Origin: Acidiferrum sp963771295
GTDB lineage: Bacteria > Acidobacteriota > Terriglobia > Acidiferrales > UBA7541
NCBI GenBank assembly: GCA_963771295.1
Contig: CAVYTB010000005.1
Location: forward strand, 868,001-932,000
Direction of reading: 5' to 3'
Length of the DNA: 64,000 nucleotides
The position numbers were made by a program, and so were the translations under genes. The notes beneath the pieces are model-generated. The model was given only the letters and a program-made list of their open reading frames with translations, did not search any database and was not told where the DNA came from. Shown piece after piece: positions 6,801 to 14,300 of this stretch (its first letter is position 1; each line of letters starts with the position of its first letter).

Positions 6801-9665
6801 CTAATGCAGCTTCGCGTACTCCGCTTTCGCAGCGATGAAGATCGGAATGTCAGGGTCGGCGTCCTTCCAAAGCGTGAGGAAATCCTGATACGCTGCCTTG
6901 GCCTTGGCAACGTCGCCCTGCATGGCGTAGGCGCGGCCTAGCTGAAGGTGTGCTAGTGCGCCGATGGGTTCGTTGAGTACAATGCCGCGATGGTCGAGGA
7001 TTTTCTGGAACTCGGCAGCAGCCTCGGTTCCCTGATGCGCAGCCAGATAGGCTTCGCCGCGCACATAAACGGGGAACAAGGCGGTCCATCCGTAATTACC
7101 GTGACTTCCGAGTTCATACGGCGCGGCAGGCGCGAGACCCTCGATTGCCTGGGAGGCATTTCTCTTGTTGAGCGCAAGCTTTGCGCGGAGGGTTGGAAGG
7201 AAGTTAAATTGCTGGATTGTGGCTTCCGGGAACCTCTTTCCCAAATCGGCGGTCAGCGCTTGCGCTTGCTTGTCGTCTCCCGCATACGCCAAAGCGAGCG
7301 CAGCGCTGTACTGCACCCCCTGGTCTCTCGACGAGCGCTGCATTTCCATAGTCGCGCTGCGTCGCGCTTCATCTGCATTGCCGAGTAGGGCTTCCCGCAA
7401 GCCCGACCTCGCGAGGTACGTTGCGGCGGCTTCCTTTTCGTCTGCTAGTTCGGAGGAGTCCATTGCCCGGCGGGAAAAATTCCTCGCCTCCCTGAGCCGC
7501 CCCGAATAAGCGGCTGTATCGGCTTGCAAGGACAGCATTTCGTTCTCTGCTCCCGGCTTGCCCGTTGCCCAAGCAGCTTGATGCTCCATCCCTGCCGCAT
7601 CGTTTTGCAAGAAAGCAATCAAATAAAGGTCAGTATGGAAGTTAGGGTGGTCCAGTTTGCGTTCGAGAGCTTGTCTATAGCTGGCCATGGCCTCATCGAG
7701 GCGATTCAGATTGACGTAGTTAAACCCGAGGATGAAGTAAGGGATGGGACTGTTGTCCGGATTCACACGGACTGCCTTTCTGCCTTCTTCAACCGCATTC
7801 TCATACTGTCCAAAGGTCGGATAGATTGGCCCCGACAAGAAAATATGCGGCAGCGCTAAGCGGGGATAGGCTTGGGCCCAAAGCTCGCACGTTTGTTTGG
7901 CCTTCTCCAAATTCCCTGTGACCACGATATCGAACGAGGCCGTGATGAAATACCTTTCTGCCTCGCTGGTTGGTTCGCGGAGTTCGTAAGCCTTTCGGGT
8001 GTAATCGGCAGCAGTTTCGTTTTCCCCGAGGTTCCTATACGTGCGCCCCAACCATGCGTAAGCAAGGGCAAAATTCTTGTCGATCTCGACGGCATGTTTG
8101 AAAAACGGAATGGCTTCAGTCGAGCCTGTTGTGTACATAATGTTATAGCCTGTGCTGAAAGCTTTCAGGGCCTCAAGCGATCGCGTACTGGCCTGTTCAA
8201 GAGGAGTATCAAACCTCTGTACAGTGCTAAAGGATTCGCCCAGTTTGCTCCGAATGTCCGAGGCTGCCTTTCCCAGAGCTTCGAGGATATGGTTCTTGTC
8301 GCTGGCCTGAGCTTCCGTGCTCGCCAACGATTCACCGCTTGCGCAATTGACCGCTTTGAGGGTCAGCAGATACTGCGTGCCAATCTGCGCTATCGAACCG
8401 TCGAGGACGGCGGCGCCCGCCGTCCGCTGGCAGAGTTCCCGCGCAATCTCCGGCGTGAGTTTCACATCCGGCTTCTGGCCCATCATCTGCAGGGACTGCT
8501 GGATTCGCTGGTCAGAGATAATGCTCAGGAAGGGCGATTGTTCCAGTTGTACCGATAGCCCCTGTCGCAGCGTGCCGTCAAACACCGTATCGCCCGTCGC
8601 ATTCGTGAAATCAGCGAGGACAATAGTGTCCTTGTCGCTGAGTTTCGGGGGGCGATGAAAATAGAAGTATCCGGCTGCAGCAAGCACCGCAACCACTAGA
8701 GCAACAGGAACAACCACTTTCCAAAGTTCCCCTCGCTGTTCGCCCGCAGGAATTACTGCGCCTGTTGCTGCTGGTAGCCATGCCGAATCTGAATCACGCT
8801 TCAGCCGCTGCAAATCCGTGCGAATATCGGCGGCGCTCTGGTATCGTAGCTTCCGGTCCTTCTCCAACGCCTTGTTGATGACCTCTTCGAGCTTTGCGGG
8901 AAGGTCTGGATTCAGTCGAATTGGCGCAACTGGCCTGCGATTCAAGATCGCTTCCGTAATCACACCAGAGGTCTCGCCCCTGAAGGGCAGTACCCCGGTC
9001 ACCATCTCGTAGAGCACCACACCAAAGGAAAACAAATCCGTGCGCGCATCCAACTCTTCGCCCCGCACCTGTTCGGGTGACATGTATAAGACGGTGCCAA
9101 TCGCCGTACCAGGTCTAGTGAGCATGTCTCGCTCGCTGGCTGTCGGCATCGTCGAAAGATTCAGTGCAGCCCACGCAGGTACCAGCTTCGCTAGCCCAAA
9201 ATCCAAAATCTTGGCGTGGCCGCGCTTGGTCACGAAGATGTTGGCTGGCTTAATGTCGCGGTGGATGATGCCTTCCGCGTGGGCTGCTTCAAGCGCCTCT
9301 GCTATCTCAATCCCCAGTTCAAAAACTTGTTCTTGGGACAGAGACCGATCGTCTATCAAGTGCTTCAGCGTCTTCCCGTCGAGAAATTCCATCACAATAA
9401 AAGGCTGGCCGTTGTGTTCGCTGATTTCATGGATGGTGCAAATATTGGGATGGTTCAGGGCGGAGGCAGCCTGTGCCTCACGGTCGAAGCGGCTAAGAGC
9501 TTGTGAGTCTGGCGCGAACCCGTCAGGAAGGAATTTTAAGGCAACAAACCGGTGGAGCTTGGTGTCCTCAGCCTTATAGACAACACCCATACCGCCACTG
9601 CCGAGCTTTTCGAGAATGCGATAGTGCGAAATGGCCTGCCCGATGAGCGATGAGGAGTCCGCCAT
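6801..9665 (-). CDS. receptor-type Ser/Thr protein kinase with TolB-like and TPR output domain (kinase 1)
   Basis: A 954-residue PknB-type kinase. Residues 14-285 form the kinase domain: glycine loop LGSGGMGVVY (21-30), ATP lysine in VALK (44), catalytic HRDIKPAN (135-142), DFG (155-157) and MSPEQ (195-199). A membrane helix spans about 315-336. The extracytoplasmic part starts with a TolB/FlgO-like domain (TIVLADFTNATGDTVFDGTL), then many TPR-like helical pairs to the C-terminus (YAWLGRTYRNLGENETAADY, LGRAYAMQGDVAKAKAAY). It probably phosphorylates cytoplasmic targets in response to a periplasmic signal bound by the TPRs. It starts at ATG 9665, nine bases from its -10 box. It is one of four such kinases in 24 kb. 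Confidence 0.93.
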   Translation of the reverse strand: MADSSSLIGQAISHYRILEKLGSGGMGVVYKAEDTKLHRFVALKFLPDGFAPDSQALSRFDREAQAASALNHPNICTIHEISEHNGQPFIVMEFLDGKTLKHLIDDRSLSQEQVFELGIEIAEALEAAHAEGIIHRDIKPANIFVTKRGHAKILDFGLAKLVPAWAALNLSTMPTASERDMLTRPGTAIGTVLYMSPEQVRGEELDARTDLFSFGVVLYEMVTGVLPFRGETSGVITEAILNRRPVAPIRLNPDLPAKLEEVINKALEKDRKLRYQSAADIRTDLQRLKRDSDSAWLPAATGAVIPAGEQRGELWKVVVPVALVVAVLAAAGYFYFHRPPKLSDKDTIVLADFTNATGDTVFDGTLRQGLSVQLEQSPFLSIISDQRIQQSLQMMGQKPDVKLTPEIARELCQRTAGAAVLDGSIAQIGTQYLLTLKAVNCASGESLASTEAQASDKNHILEALGKAASDIRSKLGESFSTVQRFDTPLEQASTRSLEALKAFSTGYNIMYTTGSTEAIPFFKHAVEIDKNFALAYAWLGRTYRNLGENETAADYTRKAYELREPTSEAERYFITASFDIVVTGNLEKAKQTCELWAQAYPRLALPHIFLSGPIYPTFGQYENAVEEGRKAVRVNPDNSPIPYFILGFNYVNLNRLDEAMASYRQALERKLDHPNFHTDLYLIAFLQNDAAGMEHQAAWATGKPGAENEMLSLQADTAAYSGRLREARNFSRRAMDSSELADEKEAAATYLARSGLREALLGNADEARRSATMEMQRSSRDQGVQYSAALALAYAGDDKQAQALTADLGKRFPEATIQQFNFLPTLRAKLALNKRNASQAIEGLAPAAPYELGSHGNYGWTALFPVYVRGEAYLAAHQGTEAAAEFQKILDHRGIVLNEPIGALAHLQLGRAYAMQGDVAKAKAAYQDFLTLWKDADPDIPIFIAAKAEYAKLH

Positions 9666-9674
9666 TTGGTGCTC

Positions 9675-9703
9675 ATCTTAGGTTGCGTAAGAGGGCAAGT
9701 CAA
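9675..9703 (-). promoter_or_regulatory. promoter of kinase 1 (leaderless design)
   Basis: On the minus strand TTGACT (9698-9703), a 17-base spacer and TAAGAT (9675-9680) form a near-consensus sigma-70 promoter. The ATG is only nine bases beyond the -10 box and no purine-rich ribosome-binding site is present, so the mRNA should start at or within a few bases of the start codon. The same arrangement precedes the other three kinases. Confidence 0.75.
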
Positions 9704-9755
9704 CGAACACAAACTTCTCACAACACAAACTTCTCATCGGGACTCAACAGAAGCA

Positions 9756-9906
9756 GCAATCATTTTGTCCTTTGGTAGCCCAAGTAGCCCAACTGAGGGA
9801 CTGAAAATCGCTGTCTTTCCCGGCAAGCGATGCCAAACAAGGCATTTAGATTTCTGCATTCTTCGGCTGTTAACCGAAGCGCTGCTGGTTCCATCTAGTC
9901 CGGGTC
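9756..9906 (+). repeat. kinase-upstream repeat with tRNA-like pieces, copy 1
   Basis: The stretch AATCATTTTGTC...TTTGGTAGCCCAA...CTGAGGGACTGAAAATC (9758-9806) recurs at 27306 and 30328. It is followed here by CTTCGG-CTGTTAA-CCGAAG (9861-9879), a perfect 6-bp stem whose 7-base loop equals a tRNA-Asn (GUU) anticodon loop, then GCTGCTGGTTCC resembling a T-arm start. No complete cloverleaf can be drawn, so it is a relic or a derived repeat. Confidence 0.55.
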
Positions 9907-9912
9907 ACTTTT

Positions 9913-10145
9913 TGCCAGCGATACATCACGTACTGACCGCCAACCTGCTAGGTTTCTGAGTGTAGGGAGCGCTGTTGTAGAGATTGCCGAAGAGTATTGG
10001 CCGGTCGCCGAAGTCCCAGGCGCCGTTGAAATAGTCTTCGGTGCCTGTGCCGATGGATGGCGGGGGTGGTGGGATCGTCGATAAAGGTCATGTCATCACC
10101 TTCGCCGAACCATCCGGTGGAGTTATGCACGATGCCGAGGTTTAC
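9913..10145 (-). pseudogene. duplicated internal fragment of the DUF2961 gene
   Basis: About 233 bases match the inside of the DUF2961 gene (around 19988-20220) with scattered substitutions and small indels. The minus strand encodes NSTGWFGEGDDMTFIDDP, then loses frame before the GTGTEDYF motif. Both ends of the similarity are abrupt. It lies between kinase 1 and the winged-helix regulator in the same orientation as the parent gene. It has no start codon or complete domain and cannot be functional. Confidence 0.8.
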
Positions 10146-10159
10146 ATTCGAAAACAGTC

Positions 10160-12388
10160 TCAGTCTTTACCTGGGGGCACTTTCCGGCGGAGCTCGGCGA
10201 AAAAGTTCAGCAGGACGGTGACACTGTCGGTGGACCTCGCTTGCGTCCCGCCTGAATTCAGAACCACCGCGAAACGTTTCCCGTCGGGCGCCAAGTCGTA
10301 AGGGTAATTACCGCCCAGAGACGGCAAGTTCTCCCGGGCCCAAACCTGGGGTCTTCCGGCGGCGAAGGAATCGCCTCTGGCGGTGCAGTTGGTCACCATG
10401 ATGAGCCAATCCGGCGTAAGGAAAAAAAGCTTGCGTCCATCGCGCGACCAGAGGGGGTATGAGCCGCCGCCGGTTGAGATCTGCGACTTGCCTCCCGGTC
10501 CTGGGAAGGGTCGCACGTACACCTCCTCTTTCCCAGACTCATCCGAGGAATACACTAACCAATGGCCATCAGGCGAGAACGCTGGATCCCACTCGGAAAA
10601 TGATGTACGTAGAAATACTTCCGCCTTTCCGAGCCGCAGATGGTCCGGGTCGCCTTCCATCGGTGCTGTCCAGATCTCCGCACGGAAGCCGGAACTTTCC
10701 TGAGAAAAAGAGTAAGCGAGCCTTTTGCCGCCCGGCGAGAACGAATGCGGGGACTGAAAGGTTTTTAGGTCCGCCTCGGTCAGCCGTTGCGCCTCGCCCA
10801 CACCGTCAGCGCGGATCCAATAGATGCCCGAACCTGCCCAGTCCCACGATTCGAAAACAATGTTCCTGCCGTCCGGGGTCCATACGGGGAAATTGTTCCG
10901 GCCCGGCAGGTTTGTGAGACGCGACACAGTGTCGCGCTCAAGGTCTTTCACCCAGATGTCCGCTCGCACCGAAGCAGATGCCAGCTCAAATGCCAAGCGC
11001 TTACCGTCGGGTGAAAAACGTGGATTCTCATACAATCCCGGGGGCACGTGTAACGCCTTGGTCTGGCCCGTGCTCTCTAGCCACCATATCGAATAGGGAA
11101 ACGGAATTGGCACTCTCGAGCTCACGTACACGATGGTTCCGTTTTGGGAAAAGTCGAAATCGCCCCCTCCACTAACGTTGCTGTTGACGTCTTCGAGCAC
11201 CGGCTGTGGGGCTCCGGTAACTTCCAGCCGACGGAGATCAAACGGAGCGGCCCACAGGGTATTCTGGTGCAGGTAGACCAAATGCCCACTTGGCAGGTAG
11301 CGGCCGAAGGAAGCGCCACCAAGAAGGGTTTTCCGCTCGCCAGTCTTGAAGGTAAAGACGACGATTTCTCCGTCGTCATAACCGCCACTGCCGTAGGCGG
11401 TGAATAGGACCGCTTGGCTGCCAGGCAGGACCTGCGGCCAAGCGTGCGCAGTTTCGTCTTTGTCCTTGCTTAGCTGGGTTACCTGCACAGGTGCACCTCC
11501 GCCTGAAGGAACTCGCACTAGGCCGGAAGAGCCCCCACTGAATGCCGCTATGATGTTGCCATCGTCACCCCAACTTGCACCGCTGCTGAATCCGGGCGCG
11601 TCGATTAGAGTCACAGGCGCGCCGCCCTGTACCGCCAACTTCTTGAGCTTGTGATCAGCAAAGAAGGCGATCCACTGACCATCGGGCGAAAAGAAGGGCC
11701 GGGAAGCGTGGTCGGCCCCGGACAGTGGCACAAACTGACTCTGATCCAGACTGCGCATGGCCAGGCGCCAATTGCGGTCCGGCTCGTCCTCGGAAACCAC
11801 GATGTGTGTACCGTCGGGGGACAGTGCCAGTTGAGCGCCAAAGAACCGATCAATTCCTGCGCCAACTGGCAGTTCGGCACTGAGCTGCATCGGCGCGTAA
11901 GTCTTACGTGAGAAAAACCACCAGCCGCCCACAACCAGTCCGACAATCACAATTGTTGTACCAACCGCCGCCCACAGAAAACCGGTGGATTTCTTGGCGG
12001 GCTTTACCTCGGCCTCCGCCACACCAGAGCTGGCTCCTGAGTCCAGTGCCCTTGGCAAGTTGACTGGGAAGATGAATCGATAGCCGCGGCGAGGTAGCGT
12101 TTCAACATAGCGTGGAACATCTGCGGAATCTCCCAGTACCGCCCTGAGCTTGGCGACCGCGACGTTTACGGCGTGGTCGAAATCGCCAAAGGAATCTTCC
12201 GGCCAGATACGACGCTTCAGCTCCTCCCTTGTAACCACCTCGCCCGGATGCTCCATCAAAGCTATCAAAATTTTTAGGGGTTGGTCCTGCAGCTTGATCC
12301 GTGTGCCCGCTTTCCGCAGCTCGCCCGACCGTGTGTCCAACTCGAAGACCGCGAATCGGATTCTGAAACCATCTTCGGGCTCGCCCAT
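10160..12388 (-). CDS. winged-helix transcriptional regulator with TolB/WD40-type beta-propeller
   Basis: A 742-residue protein starting at ATG 12388, seven bases after GAGGTG; a TTG three bases earlier is less likely. Residues 10-108 are an OmpR/PhoB-type winged helix (LKILIALMEHPGEVVTREEL, FDHAVNVAVAKLRAVLGD, VETLPRRGYRFI), which binds DNA in this family. A single membrane helix follows at about 137-159. From about 190 to 735 there are repeated WD40/TolB-like blades (LSPDGTHIVVSED, FFSPDGQWIAFFAD, FSPDGKRLAFELA, FSPDGHWLVYSSDES). By analogy with CadC-type regulators, it would sense outside the membrane and bind DNA from the membrane. This architecture is very common in Acidobacteriota. Confidence 0.9.
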   Translation of the reverse strand: MGEPEDGFRIRFAVFELDTRSGELRKAGTRIKLQDQPLKILIALMEHPGEVVTREELKRRIWPEDSFGDFDHAVNVAVAKLRAVLGDSADVPRYVETLPRRGYRFIFPVNLPRALDSGASSGVAEAEVKPAKKSTGFLWAAVGTTIVIVGLVVGGWWFFSRKTYAPMQLSAELPVGAGIDRFFGAQLALSPDGTHIVVSEDEPDRNWRLAMRSLDQSQFVPLSGADHASRPFFSPDGQWIAFFADHKLKKLAVQGGAPVTLIDAPGFSSGASWGDDGNIIAAFSGGSSGLVRVPSGGGAPVQVTQLSKDKDETAHAWPQVLPGSQAVLFTAYGSGGYDDGEIVVFTFKTGERKTLLGGASFGRYLPSGHLVYLHQNTLWAAPFDLRRLEVTGAPQPVLEDVNSNVSGGGDFDFSQNGTIVYVSSRVPIPFPYSIWWLESTGQTKALHVPPGLYENPRFSPDGKRLAFELASASVRADIWVKDLERDTVSRLTNLPGRNNFPVWTPDGRNIVFESWDWAGSGIYWIRADGVGEAQRLTEADLKTFQSPHSFSPGGKRLAYSFSQESSGFRAEIWTAPMEGDPDHLRLGKAEVFLRTSFSEWDPAFSPDGHWLVYSSDESGKEEVYVRPFPGPGGKSQISTGGGSYPLWSRDGRKLFFLTPDWLIMVTNCTARGDSFAAGRPQVWARENLPSLGGNYPYDLAPDGKRFAVVLNSGGTQARSTDSVTVLLNFFAELRRKVPPGKD

Positions 12389-12584
12389 CAAGCACCTCGG
12401 AACCGCCCCCCGCTACCCCAGCGCGCTCAACTCAGCGTGGAGACATCTGAAGCTAAGTGCCTGAATTATCCAATCATTAGAAGTTGACGAAGTCAATGCA
12501 AACAGACGACGCACCGTGAATTGAGGTATCCGTTCGCCCGCTCGAACCTCGGCTCCAGCCGCTCCTGCGGCAGAGGCGAACGCC

Positions 12585-13439
12585 GTGCGTCATTTACTTC
12601 TCTTTGCAGGCAATGCCATCTTTGGCCTTATGTCCATATCCGGTCTGAACGCGCAAGAGTCCGGCAAACTATCTGTTAGTCCAACGATGCCCTTCGAACT
12701 GGTCTCGGGTTTTCTCGTGGTCGTAAACGGTGAGATCGGAAATTTGCACGGCTTGAAGTTCATCTTGGATACCGGTGCATCCCATAGCCTGATTGATCGG
12801 AAAGTGGCCGATACACTGCGGTTGCAACGACACTCCGGAGAAGTCATCAGTTTCGGCCGCCGCATTTCGGTAGAGTGGGCGGACATTTCGGAGCTCCGGG
12901 TTGGACCCTTGCGAGCTGAGGCGATCCGGATCATGGTCGTAAAGCTAGCCGAATATTCCGAGTTAGCGGACCATGCGGACGGAATTATTGGACTCGATCT
13001 GCTGAGTAAGAGTAGGAGGTTCTCCATCGACTACGATAGAAGAACTGTTTCTTTCCAACTGGAAAAAGATGGAACTCCTGAACGTTCCCCCTCCGCGTGT
13101 TTTGTCGTTCCTCTCGTCGTTCAGGGAGTTCCAGTCCATGTCGTAGTCGATACCGGATTGCAGGGCATCCTCCTTTATAAGCATCGCCTCCACAAGCGGT
13201 TGCCGAAAATGAGAATTGAGGGAGAATCTACCAACGCAGCGATGGGGCGTTTACGAGCCATACAGGTAAGACTGCCGGGCGTGCAAATCGTGGGCGCACA
13301 AGTGGCAATCACGGTTTTTTTGATTGACGGTCCCGACGAAGATGCACTGCCTGGAGTCGATGGTTATCTGGGTCCGGCGGCCTTGCAGGCAAAGCGCGTC
13401 GAGTTCGATTTTGATGCTGGGGTATTGCGTTGGCAGTGA
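12585..13439 (+). CDS. secreted retropepsin-like aspartic protease
   Basis: A GTG start at 12585 gives 284 residues. Residues 1-24 are a signal peptide (MRHLLLFAGNAIFGLMSISG, LNAQ). Two aspartate motifs appear: ILDTGASHSLID (DTG at 62-64) and VVVDTGLQG (DTG at 189-191), each in a hydrophobic strand context with DGIIGLDLL and GVDGYLGPAAL after them. Retropepsin-like proteins usually have one DTG per chain and dimerise; two in one chain suggests a pepsin-like internal pair. It is probably periplasmic. It runs divergently from the winged-helix gene, with about 200 bases between. Substrate unknown. Confidence 0.8.
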   Translation: MRHLLLFAGNAIFGLMSISGLNAQESGKLSVSPTMPFELVSGFLVVVNGEIGNLHGLKFILDTGASHSLIDRKVADTLRLQRHSGEVISFGRRISVEWADISELRVGPLRAEAIRIMVVKLAEYSELADHADGIIGLDLLSKSRRFSIDYDRRTVSFQLEKDGTPERSPSACFVVPLVVQGVPVHVVVDTGLQGILLYKHRLHKRLPKMRIEGESTNAAMGRLRAIQVRLPGVQIVGAQVAITVFLIDGPDEDALPGVDGYLGPAALQAKRVEFDFDAGVLRWQ

Positions 13440-13711
13440 TCTCCTCGTGGCCAAGTTTGTCTCCTATCTAGAGGCGTCATATCTTCTGATGACTTTCTGG
13501 AGAGCTCTCGTCGAGCCCAAGCCCGATTAACGCATTATAAAAGGACGCTTTTTTGAAGTGGCCCTCCAGAAGAAAACCACAAATAGCTTGAGTGTCTGCG
13601 GTAATCCGTTCTCAATCCCCACCCCATATCAAAATGACCTGTGAGGGTCAAGCCGACACCGCATTCTGCGCAGTTCCCAGAAAATCCGCCATGCCGTGGA
13701 GTGCCGGAGCC

Positions 13712-13854
13712 ATGCCCCAATTCAAAGTCGGCGACCATGTGCTGGTGAAATTGTCGGCGGCAGAATCGTGGAGGCGACGATCAAGGCCGTCGTCGAAACG
13801 ACAGAGGGCGTGCGCCTGCAGGTATCATTCGGAGAGGAAACGGCCCTGCTCTAA
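13712..13854 (+). pseudogene. SH3/KOW-like mini-gene, copy D (frameshifted)
   Basis: ATG 13712 starts MPQFKVGDHVLVKLS, then one G is missing where copies C and E encode S-G-G (about 13755-13762). In the corrected frame the sequence reads GRIVEATIKAVVETTEGVRL, then QVSFGEETALL and stops at TAA 13852-13854, so the WQ(I/M/V)V tail is absent. The loss lies at the same codon pair as in copy B. Confidence 0.7.
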
Positions 13855-13960
13855 AGCCTGATTCTCGCTTATGATCTTGTGCAGTACAGCGAGTCGGTGC
13901 AGCATTCTGCAAAACGAATAAGCACCACAGTAGCGCCGAGAAAAGAACGGAATCAAAGTC

Positions 13961-14173
13961 ATGGAAGAAGAAGACAAGCAGATATTCTTTGCAGCAGCCA
14001 TCTTACTCGCCGCTTCAGTGGGACAAAAACACGAACCAGTCGACGAATCGCAAGTTCGCCTCGCGGTAGTCAACGCGCACAAGTTACGCATCGAAGTGGA
14101 AAAGCGCAGCGAAATAATTGGCGCCGGAGAGCCTTATGTGCTAACAGAATCTGAAAAGCGGCAAGGTAGCTGA
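13961..14173 (+). CDS. small hypothetical protein, 70 aa
   Basis: The frame from ATG 13961 encodes an acidic N-terminus, a short hydrophobic helix (FFAAAILLAASVG, residues 9-21) and a charged helix (VRLAVVNAHKLRIEVEKRSE). It is followed directly by a hairpin at 14174-14195. No strong ribosome-binding site and no recognised family. The hydrophobic part is too short for a confident membrane segment. Plausible small gene next to a mini-gene relic. Confidence 0.45.
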   Translation: MEEEDKQIFFAAAILLAASVGQKHEPVDESQVRLAVVNAHKLRIEVEKRSEIIGAGEPYVLTESEKRQGS

Positions 14174-14195
14174 AAGGCCGGGGCAACTCGGCCTT
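14174..14195 (+). terminator. hairpin directly after the small gene at 13961-14173
   Basis: AAGGCCG (14174-14180) pairs perfectly with CGGCCTT (14189-14195) around an 8-base loop, starting at the base after the stop codon. There is no T run, so termination is uncertain. Confidence 0.4.
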
Positions 14196-14300
14196 CAAGT
14201 GCAGAGCATTTTCGGGCAGTGCCGGAAGCCACTTTTCCGGTAACGCGACGCAATACCAGACTTATAAGAACCCGAGCCCAACTTTGTTCTGTTATTGGAT